A stretch of DNA of 12,998 nucleotides, from the NCBI GenBank assembly GCA_938012815.1, contig CALLVV010000004.1, positions 1 to 12,998 on the forward strand, read 5' to 3'. The notes beneath the pieces are model-generated. The model worked only from the letters and a program-made list of their open reading frames with translations. It did not search any database and had not been told where the DNA came from. The position numbers and the translations under genes were made by a program. Below are positions 6,547 to 12,615 of the stretch, piece after piece (position 1 is the stretch's first letter; the number at the start of each line of letters is the position of its first letter). Source of the stretch: an uncultured Propionibacteriaceae bacterium (lineage in GTDB: Bacteria; Actinomycetota; Actinomycetes; Propionibacteriales; Propionibacteriaceae).

Positions 6547-7791
6547 ATGAGCTGGGTTGAACACGCGATCTGGTGGCACGTCTATCCTCTCGGGCTGTGC
6601 GGGGCCCCGATACGGGAACCCGATACAGCTCCCGGCCCACGGCTGAGACGTATGCTCGGCTGGCTCGACTACGCGATCAAGTTGGGGTGCTCCGGGCTAC
6701 TGCTCGGCCCCATTTTCAAGTCGCAGTCTCACGGCTACGACTCGCTCGACCTGTTCAGCATAGACCCCCGCCTCGGGGATGAAACCGATTTCACCGAGCT
6801 CGTCTCCCAGTGCCGGGACCGGGGGCTCCGCATCCTCCTGGACGGGGTGTTCAGTCACGTGGGCGAGGGCCACCCCGGCGTGAAGCAAGCGCTTGCCGAA
6901 GGGCCTGGATCCCCTGCCGGGAGACTGTTCGACATCGACTGGGAACATCCCGGAGGCCCGAGGCCCCGGGTGTTCGAGGGGCACTCTTCCTTGGTACGCC
7001 TGAACCACTCCAACCAGGAAACCGTGGACCTGGTGGTCCGTGTGATGAACCACTGGCTGGACCGCGGAATCGACGGATGGCGTCTCGACGCCGCCTACTC
7101 CGTCTCCCCCAAATTCTGGTCCAGGGTGGTGGAAAGGGTGCGGCCCCACCATCCCGATGTCTGGCTGCTCGGGGAGGTGCTGCACGGTGACTACTGCACT
7201 TTCGTCACTGAATCCGGCATCGACTCGGTGACCCAGTACGAACTGTGGAAGGCCATCTGGTCCAGCATCAACGACTGCAACCTGTTCGAGCTCGACCACG
7301 CCCTGAACCGTCACAATCAGTTCCTCAATTCCTTCACACCGAATACGTTCATCGGCAATCATGACGTCACCCGCATCGCCAGTAGAGTGGGAGCCGACGG
7401 AGCCGTCACCGCCTTGGCGATCCTCATGACCATCGCGGGCACACCGTCGATCTATTACGGCGACGATCAGGCATTCACCGGCATCAAAGAAGAGCGGGTC
7501 GGTGGGGACGACGCCATCCGCCCCGCTCTCCCGAATTCCCCCGCAGAACTCGCCCCCTGGGGCCAGCCGGTGCTGCGTGCCCATCAGGATCTCATCGGAC
7601 TGCGCAGGCGCAACCCTTGGCTGGTCCGTGCCAGCACCGTGGTCCTGCGGCTGGAGAACCAGCGAATCGTCTATCGCAGCTCGGCAACGGAAGGCTCCGC
7701 CCACGTGGACGTGGAAATCGATCTGACCCACTCGCCGAACGCGATCATTCGCGATGCCCTGGGCCAGGAGCTGTGGCGTCAAAGGAATTGA
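6547..7791 (+). CDS. GH13 alpha-amylase family glycosidase
   Basis: This 414-residue protein has the GH13 (beta/alpha)8 signatures in order: region I ILLDGVFSH (97-104 core, Asp99 and His104), region II GWRLDAA with the nucleophile Asp181, region III LLGEVL with the acid/base Glu210, region IV FIGNHDVTRI with Asp273, and the late GTPSIYYGDD motif (298-307). The catalytic triad is complete, so an active enzyme on alpha-glucans or maltosides is expected. It has no signal peptide and is shorter than typical amylases (barrel plus a small C-terminal domain), so it should be cytoplasmic. Region I carries Ser103 where most relatives have Asn. The substrate cannot be named from sequence. It is the only plus-strand gene, divergent from yqgE and convergent with ssrA. 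Confidence 0.9.
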   Translation: MSWVEHAIWWHVYPLGLCGAPIREPDTAPGPRLRRMLGWLDYAIKLGCSGLLLGPIFKSQSHGYDSLDLFSIDPRLGDETDFTELVSQCRDRGLRILLDGVFSHVGEGHPGVKQALAEGPGSPAGRLFDIDWEHPGGPRPRVFEGHSSLVRLNHSNQETVDLVVRVMNHWLDRGIDGWRLDAAYSVSPKFWSRVVERVRPHHPDVWLLGEVLHGDYCTFVTESGIDSVTQYELWKAIWSSINDCNLFELDHALNRHNQFLNSFTPNTFIGNHDVTRIASRVGADGAVTALAILMTIAGTPSIYYGDDQAFTGIKEERVGGDDAIRPALPNSPAELAPWGQPVLRAHQDLIGLRRRNPWLVRASTVVLRLENQRIVYRSSATEGSAHVDVEIDLTHSPNAIIRDALGQELWRQRN

Positions 7792-7798
7792 ACACAAA

Positions 7799-7828
7799 AG
7801 ATGTCCCCGACCGGTGTCGGGGACATCT
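7799..7828 (-). terminator. Intrinsic terminator of ssrA (facing the GH13 gene)
   Basis: A perfect 12-bp stem (AGATGTCCCCGA at 7799-7810 with TCGGGGACATCT at 7817-7828) closes a 6-nt loop. On the minus strand it begins 9 nt after the ssrA 3' end and is followed by CTTTTGTGTT, a T-rich tail. The hairpin also lies 7 bp after the stop codon of the convergent GH13 gene, so it may serve both, though the plus-strand side lacks a T-run. Confidence 0.85.
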
Positions 7829-7837
7829 GAGTGAATC

Positions 7838-8205
7838 GGTGGAGATGGCGGGAATTGAACCCGCGTCCTTGAAAGGCGAACCAGGGATTCTCCGGGCGCA
7901 GCTGACTAGGCGGTCCACTCGGCCCCTGCGCTCACGTCAGCAAGTCGCAGCCAGGCCCAGTTCCAGTTGAGTCCCGAGCCACCCCTGGAACGCAGGCGGC
8001 TCAGCAAGCCTTCAAGAATGAGGCCAGGCACCGGAAGGAAGGCGCTCCCGGGCGTGACCCTTCGATCGCTGATCAGGCAGCGAGAGCGAAGTCAGTGCGG
8101 TTGTTGTTGGCACTTATTGATCCCCATGCAGCGTTAACGAGACAAGCATGGATCCTCGGCCCGCTTCTCCTCGAACTACCGTCCAAGTCGAAACCAGTCA
8201 TCCCC
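7838..8205 (-). ncRNA. ssrA: tmRNA (transfer-messenger RNA)
   Basis: The minus strand encodes a one-piece tmRNA of about 368 nt. The 5' end GGGGATGACTGGTTTCGAC (from 8205) pairs with CATCTCC near the 3' end, forming the acceptor stem with one G-U pair. The T arm reads GCGGGTTCAATTCCCGC (7849-7865). The tag reading frame starts at the GCC resume codon 8109-8111 after CAATAAGT and encodes ANNNRTDFALAA, stopping at TGA 8073-8075. The ending LAA is the standard degradation signal. With SmpB it rescues stalled ribosomes and tags the unfinished proteins. The gene ends ACC followed by G, so the terminal A of CCA is not encoded and must be added by nucleotidyltransferase. smpB lies nearby, beyond one small gene. 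Confidence 0.96.
8073..8111 (-). other. tmRNA tag-peptide reading frame
   Basis: The resume codon GCC (8109-8111) begins ANNNRTDFALAA followed by TGA (8073-8075). The hydrophobic C-terminal ALAA is the part recognised by ClpXP-type proteases. The first codons AAC AAC AAC form an Asn run. Stop and resume codons are both in the expected sequence context of bacterial tmRNAs. Confidence 0.93.
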
Positions 8206-8225
8206 TCTCGAGTTGTATGCCACCC

Positions 8226-8231
8226 AGTGTA
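8226..8231 (-). promoter_or_regulatory. Candidate -10 box of ssrA
   Basis: The minus strand reads TACACT, a good TANNNT hexamer, ending 20 nt before the mature tmRNA 5' end. This would give a short 5' leader for RNase P to remove. A second, weaker TACAAC lies at 8213-8218. The -35 region is poorly conserved. The box lies only 12 bp after the stop codon of the DUF1707 gene. Confidence 0.4.
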
Positions 8232-8243
8232 GCCCATCCGGCC

Positions 8244-8822
8244 TCACCTACGATCCTCCGGGGGGCGAATCAACATGAGCCGCTCGACTACGGCCGTTGA
8301 TTTCTCTCCCGTGACCGATCGAATGACCAACCAGAGCGTCATCAGCCCCCAGGCGATGAAACCCAGGAGCAGCAGCACGGGAGGCACCCAGTTCGACGCG
8401 ACGAAGATAATCGCGATCACCCCATAGATCAGAGCGCTGAACTGAAAGCACATGGCGCGCGAGGCCTCGGTGGCGATGCGACTCCCCGGCGAGGCCAAGG
8501 CCCGCGCAATGGCAGGGATCAGGAACATCGTCGGCAGGGTCGCGAGATGGAGAAACCCGGCCACCAAGTTCTGCACACCGTCATGAACGGAATGCCGAAC
8601 CGCCGGAGTGCTCGGGAATACACCGGCCACCCGAGCCAATCCCTGCAATGAGGCGTTCAGGTCTGCCCGGGTCTGGGCGGTCAAGGCCATCCCCAACCTC
8701 TGCTCGAACAGTTCATCGCTCAGGCCACCTGATGCGTACACCCGCTGCAGGTACTCCACGGCACGGTCGCGTTGCACATCCGTGACCGTGGTGAAAAGAC
8801 TCGGATCGATCATGTCACCCAT
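8244..8822 (-). CDS. DUF1707 membrane protein with DUF4870-like C-terminus
   Basis: The N-terminal 60 residues match the DUF1707 (SHOCT-like) pattern: VTDVQRDRAVEYLQRVYASG, LSDELFEQRL and ALTAQTRADLNASL. The rest is hydrophobic, with likely membrane helices at about 88-108, 127-144 and 147-168. The segment EASRAMCFQFSALIYGVIAI resembles the DUF4870/Tic20-like fold, though I assign that by eye only. DUF1707 proteins are common in actinobacteria, often at the membrane, with no established function. The frame continues upstream into smpB, so I chose ATG at 8820-8822 (192 residues), preceded by GGGG; ATG at 8811-8813 is an alternative. It lies 67 bp after smpB and ends 38 bp before ssrA. Confidence 0.8.
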   Translation of the reverse strand: MGDMIDPSLFTTVTDVQRDRAVEYLQRVYASGGLSDELFEQRLGMALTAQTRADLNASLQGLARVAGVFPSTPAVRHSVHDGVQNLVAGFLHLATLPTMFLIPAIARALASPGSRIATEASRAMCFQFSALIYGVIAIIFVASNWVPPVLLLLGFIAWGLMTLWLVIRSVTGEKSTAVVERLMLIRPPEDRR

Positions 8823-8889
8823 GTTGCCCCATGGACAGACAAGTTCCACCGGGGTTAGCCCTGAACTCTCCCCGGTACCTTCCTGGGGA

Positions 8890-9375
8890 TCAGCGCCGCC
8901 CGGAACCCAACCGGTTTCGCACCCGCAACGCCCGCTGCGCCTCTCGATTGGCGTCACGTTCCGCGATGCTTTGTCTCTTGTCCCAGTTCTTCTTGCCCGT
9001 GGCGACGGCTATCTCTACCTTGGCGTAGCCATCCTTGAAGTAGATCGACAGCGGGACGACCGTCCTCCCCGCGGCCTCGGTCTCCTTGGTGAGCCGGGTG
9101 ATCTCCTTGCGGTTGAGAAGCAGCTTGCGGGATCGCTTGGCGGCATGGTTACGCCAGGTCCCGAACTCGTACTCGGGAATATTGACGTTGCGCAGCCAGA
9201 CCTCGCCGTCATCCACCGTGGCGAAACCCTCGGCGAGTGAGACTCGCCCCATTCGCAGGGTTTTTACCTCGGTTCCGGTGAGTACGAGCCCGGCCTCGTA
9301 GGTCTCACCGATCTGGTAGTCGTGACGGGCTTTCTTGTTCTGGGCGACGAGCGTGCGTCCGGTTTCCCTGGGCAT
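8890..9375 (-). CDS. smpB: SsrA-binding protein SmpB
   Basis: The 161-residue basic protein has the full SmpB core: LVAQNKKARHDY, IGETYEAGLVLTGTEVKTLR, VSLAEGFA, EVWLRNVNIPEYEFG, RSRKLLLNRKEI and VPLSIYFKDGYAKVEIAVATGKKNWDKR. It ends in the basic tail QRALRVRNRLGSGRR that enters the mRNA channel. SmpB binds the tRNA-like end of tmRNA and brings it to ribosomes stalled without a stop codon. ATG at 9373-9375 is preceded by a weak GGCGGG. It starts 24 bp after the M23 peptidase stop codon, so it is probably co-transcribed with the ftsEX group. ssrA, its RNA partner, lies about 680 bp downstream on the same strand. Confidence 0.97.
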   Translation of the reverse strand: MPRETGRTLVAQNKKARHDYQIGETYEAGLVLTGTEVKTLRMGRVSLAEGFATVDDGEVWLRNVNIPEYEFGTWRNHAAKRSRKLLLNRKEITRLTKETEAAGRTVVPLSIYFKDGYAKVEIAVATGKKNWDKRQSIAERDANREAQRALRVRNRLGSGRR

Positions 9376-9399
9376 CCCGCCATGATGCCATGCCGGGAC

Positions 9400-10749
9400 T
9401 CAACTGAACCAGCGAGACATCGGATTGGTAACGGAACCGTTCTCCCAGACCATGAGGTGCAAATGGCATCCAGTCGAGTACCCAGTGGTTCCCACATACC
9501 CGATGACCTGTCCCTGACTCACGTGGTCTCCGACCGAGACCACATAGCTGGTGGCGTGATTGTAGCCGGTGGTCACATAGGTGCCGCCCTTGCTGCCATG
9601 GTCGATCATGAGGCGGTTTCCGTACCCGGCGTTGAAGTAGCGCTCCGAGACCACGCCGTCTCCCGCGGCTCGGATCGGTGCTCCACAGCCGGCCGCGAAG
9701 TCAGTGCCGTCATGCAGTTTGCTGTAGCCCAAGACAGGATGAACACGCATACCGTAAGGCGAGCTGACAGCACCGTCCACCGGATGGATGAAACCGCCGC
9801 TGGAGGAAGACCCCGTGTTCGAGCCGGATGAGGAACCAGACGAGGAGCTACTCTGCTGGGAGGAGCGCTCACGGGCCTGCCGTTCCTCCTCCTCACGTTT
9901 CTGCTGGGCAATGCGTTCCTGGATACGGCGGTCGACATCGCTTGACTCGCTTTCCAGCTCGCTCTGGCGTCCCTTCTCGGCAGTCAGTTGCGAGTCGGCC
10001 TTCTCCTTGGCTGCGTCGCGTTGAGAAACCTTCTCCGTAACTTCTGCGCGTTTCGCCTTCGCGGCCTCCTCCGCCTGCTTGGAGACTGCGAGTTGTTCGG
10101 CAGCCACTTTGCGAGCCTCGGCGGCGGCGGCCTCGGCATCATCCGCTTCCTTCTTCGCAGCATCCAGCTGGAATCGACGCGAGGTCAATTCGTCCAGTTC
10201 GAGCGCGCTGGAACTGAACAACGTGTCGGCCAGCTGGGCCCGCTGGTTCATGTTGCCCACGCCGACATCGCTGAAGAGAACCGATAACTCGACCAGCCCA
10301 CCGTTCTGCTGCGTGATCACCGTGACCTCCTCGGAAGTACGGGCATCCACGGAGTCATAGGCAGCCTGGGCAGCAGCCGCGTCGGCCTTCGCCTTCTTGG
10401 CCTTGGTTTCCGCGGCCGTCAGTTCCGAGGCGCGTTGGGCATCCAGTTCCTTGGCGGATGTGAGCTTGGCTTCCGCATCGGACAGGGCAGTCTCGGCGGC
10501 GGCCAATTCCGTCTTGGCGGTCTCAAGGGCGTTCACCGCATCGGTGAGCTCCTTGGAAGCGCCTTCCACCACTGACTTCTGGGCTTCGAGCTGTGAATCC
10601 AGCTGATTTCTCCTGTCCTCCAGGTCGTCCGCACCGGCTCGCGGCGCGAACGCACCGAGCATCGTGAGGCTCAGCACTGAGGCAACCAGACCACGGGTGA
10701 TTCGGTTGAGGATGGGGTTTTCGGGTAGATGGGGAAGAGCCCGATTCAC
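9400..10749 (-). CDS. Secreted coiled-coil M23 (LytM) peptidase, probable FtsEX partner
   Basis: The chosen GTG start gives 449 residues. A signal peptide (1-40, ending AGA before Asp41) is followed by coiled coil one (about 42-137), a short non-helical connector (138-190, LSVLFSDVGVGNMNQRAQL), coiled coil two (190-296), a Ser/Gly-rich linker (296-319) and a LytM domain (320-449). The zinc and catalytic residues are intact: HDGTD with His346 and Asp350, His398 in YNH, and CHLH with His429 and His431. It should cleave peptidoglycan cross-bridges or stems. The layout resembles EnvC, the FtsX-binding coiled-coil protein, but EnvC is catalytically dead whereas this one is not. The gene begins 17 bp after ftsX. 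AAGGAG at 10756-10761, 6 nt away, fixes the start; the frame's upstream extension overlaps ftsX. Confidence 0.93.
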   Translation of the reverse strand: MNRALPHLPENPILNRITRGLVASVLSLTMLGAFAPRAGADDLEDRRNQLDSQLEAQKSVVEGASKELTDAVNALETAKTELAAAETALSDAEAKLTSAKELDAQRASELTAAETKAKKAKADAAAAQAAYDSVDARTSEEVTVITQQNGGLVELSVLFSDVGVGNMNQRAQLADTLFSSSALELDELTSRRFQLDAAKKEADDAEAAAAEARKVAAEQLAVSKQAEEAAKAKRAEVTEKVSQRDAAKEKADSQLTAEKGRQSELESESSDVDRRIQERIAQQKREEEERQARERSSQQSSSSSGSSSGSNTGSSSSGGFIHPVDGAVSSPYGMRVHPVLGYSKLHDGTDFAAGCGAPIRAAGDGVVSERYFNAGYGNRLMIDHGSKGGTYVTTGYNHATSYVVSVGDHVSQGQVIGYVGTTGYSTGCHLHLMVWENGSVTNPMSRWFS

Positions 10750-10766
10750 CTTGATCTCCTTACACG

Positions 10767-11669
10767 TCAGATTCTTAGGTACTTTCTGGTCGCCAGCAGC
10801 GTCGGGATGATCGACAGGGCAACACCGACAACTGCTATGTAGATGATGGCATTGAAAACATGATTTGCGCCAATCCAAGCTATAGCTGGGATTGAAGGTC
10901 TGGCCGTTTGCTCAATCAATAGCAAATAGGTAATTGCAATTGAGCCAGAAGAGATGAGGACGCCAATCAGACCGGCGATAAGACTTTCCAGCAAGAAGGG
11001 CAGCAGAATGTAGAAGTTGGAGGCCCCGACCAATCGCATGATGCCGATCTCACGTCTGCGGGTGAAGGCCGCCATCCGGATTGTGGTTGAGATCTGCAGG
11101 GCCGCCGCCAGCAGCAACAGGACACTCATTCCGATCGTCGCCCACTGGAGCCCTCCGAGAGTGTTGAACACGGGGTCGAGGACGCTCCTCAGATCCCTGA
11201 CGTTCTGCACCCCCTGGAGCCCTTGGGCCTCGCTCACCACTCCCTTGTAATTCTCAGGATTCAGCAATTTGACGCGGAACGAGTCCTGCATCTGGTCAAC
11301 TGTGCGGGAGGCGAGGACCGGGGAGTCCTTGAAAACCTTCTGGAACTCCTTGAAGGCCTCCTCCTGGGATTCGTAGAAGACCTCCTTGACCTCGGGATTT
11401 GCCTTCAGGGCGGCTTCAATCGCCTTGCGTTGGGCGTCCGTGGTGGCCTTCCCCGGTTCGCATGTTCCCCCCGTGCTGCGTTCCACACACAGGAACACGG
11501 AAATCTCGACCTTGCCGTACCAGCGGTCCTTGACGAGGTCCACCTCCATGGATGTGAGCAGCCCGACCCCGAAGAGCGAAAGGGAAACCGACATGGTGAC
11601 TATGACCGCGATGGTCATGGCCATGTTGCGCTTCAACCCGGACCAGGTCTCCCGAAACGTGTGCCGCAT
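10767..11669 (-). CDS. ftsX: Cell-division membrane protein FtsX
   Basis: The 300-residue protein has the FtsX topology: membrane helix one (about 17-41), an extracellular domain (about 43-173), then helices at about 176-197, 221-252 and 270-293. The cytoplasmic loop contains RRREIGIMRLVGAS (204-217), the typical FtsX/ABC3-permease contact segment. The extracellular domain carries Cys61 and Cys70, the only cysteines, likely a disulfide. With FtsE it forms an ATP-driven complex that activates an external peptidoglycan hydrolase at the septum. ATG at 11667-11669 is preceded by GGGAG 6 nt upstream; ftsE ends 17 bp before. The part encoding residues about 230-276 is unusually AT-rich and uses rare codons. 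Confidence 0.97.
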   Translation of the reverse strand: MRHTFRETWSGLKRNMAMTIAVIVTMSVSLSLFGVGLLTSMEVDLVKDRWYGKVEISVFLCVERSTGGTCEPGKATTDAQRKAIEAALKANPEVKEVFYESQEEAFKEFQKVFKDSPVLASRTVDQMQDSFRVKLLNPENYKGVVSEAQGLQGVQNVRDLRSVLDPVFNTLGGLQWATIGMSVLLLLAAALQISTTIRMAAFTRRREIGIMRLVGASNFYILLPFLLESLIAGLIGVLISSGSIAITYLLLIEQTARPSIPAIAWIGANHVFNAIIYIAVVGVALSIIPTLLATRKYLRI

Positions 11670-11686
11670 TTGTTACTCCCGGTTTC

Positions 11687-12373
11687 TCAGTTGACGCCGT
11701 AGACGCCCTTGGCCTGATCACGCACGAGTTCACCCTTGCGCAACTCCAGGACACGGCGTCGCATCTGATCCACGATCGAGGAATCGTGGGTGGCCATGAT
11801 CACAGTGGTTTCGGTCCGGTTGATCCGATCGAGCAATTTCATGATCCCGACGCTGGTCTCCGGGTCGAGATTTCCCGTCGGCTCGTCGGCGATAAGGATT
11901 TTCGGACGGTTCACGAATGCCCTCGCGATCGCGACCCTCTGCTGCTCACCACCTGAAAGTTCTTCGTTCAGCCGACTCTCCTTTCCCTCGAGTCCGACGA
12001 GCCTGAGAGTCTCCGGAACCACCTCCCGGATGACCCGCGACGGCTTGCCGATCACCTGCAGAGCGAAAGCAACGTTCTCGTAGACGGTTTTGCCCGGGAG
12101 CAGACGAAAATCCTGGAACACGGTTCCGATCTGGCGCCGCAACGCCGGCACCTTCCACTGGTTGAGGGTCGATAGGTTCTTGCCCGCAACGTAAAGCGTG
12201 CCCTTCGTCGGCCGGTACTCTCTCAAGATGAGACGCAGGAAAGTCGACTTGCCGGATCCCGACTGACCCACGAGGAAAACGAACTCGCCCTTGGCTATCT
12301 CAAGGTTGATGTTGCGAAGTGCCGGGCGATCCTGCCCGGGATAGAACTTCGTGACGTCCTCGAAAGTGATCAC
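11687..12373 (-). CDS. ftsE: Cell-division ATP-binding protein FtsE
   Basis: The 228-residue ABC ATPase has every motif: Walker A GQSGSGKST (36-44), Q-loop Gln87 in VFQDFRLLP, signature LSGGEQQRVAIARA (139-152), Walker B ILIADEP (159-165) and H-loop ATHD with His196. The opening MITFEDVTKFYPG and the short length are typical of FtsE. It works with FtsX at the division site as a transmembrane switch for cell-wall hydrolysis rather than as a transporter. The start is GTG (12371-12373), preceded by GGAG at about 7 nt. A palindrome containing a -10 box lies about 30-47 bp upstream. The downstream genes ftsX, M23 peptidase and smpB follow at 17, 17 and 24 bp, so they likely form one operon. Confidence 0.97.
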   Translation of the reverse strand: MITFEDVTKFYPGQDRPALRNINLEIAKGEFVFLVGQSGSGKSTFLRLILREYRPTKGTLYVAGKNLSTLNQWKVPALRRQIGTVFQDFRLLPGKTVYENVAFALQVIGKPSRVIREVVPETLRLVGLEGKESRLNEELSGGEQQRVAIARAFVNRPKILIADEPTGNLDPETSVGIMKLLDRINRTETTVIMATHDSSIVDQMRRRVLELRKGELVRDQAKGVYGVN

Positions 12374-12402
12374 TGTGCTGCTCCGACCGACTAGGGGAAG
12401 TT

Positions 12403-12421
12403 TCCTGAGATTATCTCAGGA
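12403..12421. promoter_or_regulatory. 19-bp palindrome overlapping the ftsE -10 box
   Basis: TCCTGAGATTATCTCAGGA is a perfect palindrome with 9-bp arms around a single central base. On the minus strand its centre reads GATAAT (12410-12415), five of six matches to the -10 consensus, pointing at ftsE. A TTAACT -35-like hexamer lies 19 bp upstream (12435-12440). Transcription would begin near 12403, giving a leader of about 30 nt. No T-run follows, so a terminator is unlikely; a repressor operator covering the promoter is the simplest reading. Confidence 0.55.
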
Positions 12422-12463
12422 CACGGCCTGTAGCAGTTAACCATGCCTCGCCGAACCTACCCA

Positions 12464-12487
12464 ATCAACACGCCGCAGGTGGTTGAT
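12464..12487. repeat. 6-bp inverted repeat upstream of the ftsE promoter
   Basis: ATCAAC (12464-12469) and GTTGAT (12482-12487) are exact inverted copies separated by 12 bp. They lie about 25 bp upstream of the ftsE -35-like hexamer in the 242-bp gap after prfB. This could be a regulatory site or chance. No clear terminator for prfB was found in this gap. Confidence 0.25.
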
Positions 12488-12615
12488 CCAAGTTATGGGC
12501 AGCACACCGAAGGCCCCATCCGTCGTTGCCGCCCTGCGGCGGGACGTCTGGTTCACCCGCCGGAGTATCCCACGGCTTCAGGCCCGGCCGAGACCATTTC
12601 GTCCGCGAGCCTTCT

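Noticed and set aside
6697..7797. A 366-codon open frame on the minus strand, antisense to the GH13 gene
   Set aside because: The plus strand carries a complete set of GH13 motifs; the antisense product is low-information and lacks a ribosome-binding site.
8848..8876. ACCGGGG/CCCCGGT arms between smpB and the DUF1707 gene as a terminator
   Set aside because: The loop is 15 nt, the stem only 7 bp, and no T-run follows on the minus strand.
8823..8957. An upstream extension of the DUF1707 frame into smpB
   Set aside because: The added residues are not part of the conserved domain and overlap the smpB end; ATG at 8820-8822 sits just before the DUF1707 core.
9790..9870. A simple-sequence repeat in the M23 gene as a possible phase-variable tract
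   Set aside because: It encodes a Ser/Gly-rich linker using mixed serine codons; there is no uniform repeat unit that would slip.
10750..10878. An upstream extension of the M23 peptidase frame
   Set aside because: It overlaps the ftsX 3' end, is Cys/His-rich without family similarity, and would bury the signal peptide; the GTG at 10747-10749 has AAGGAG at good spacing.
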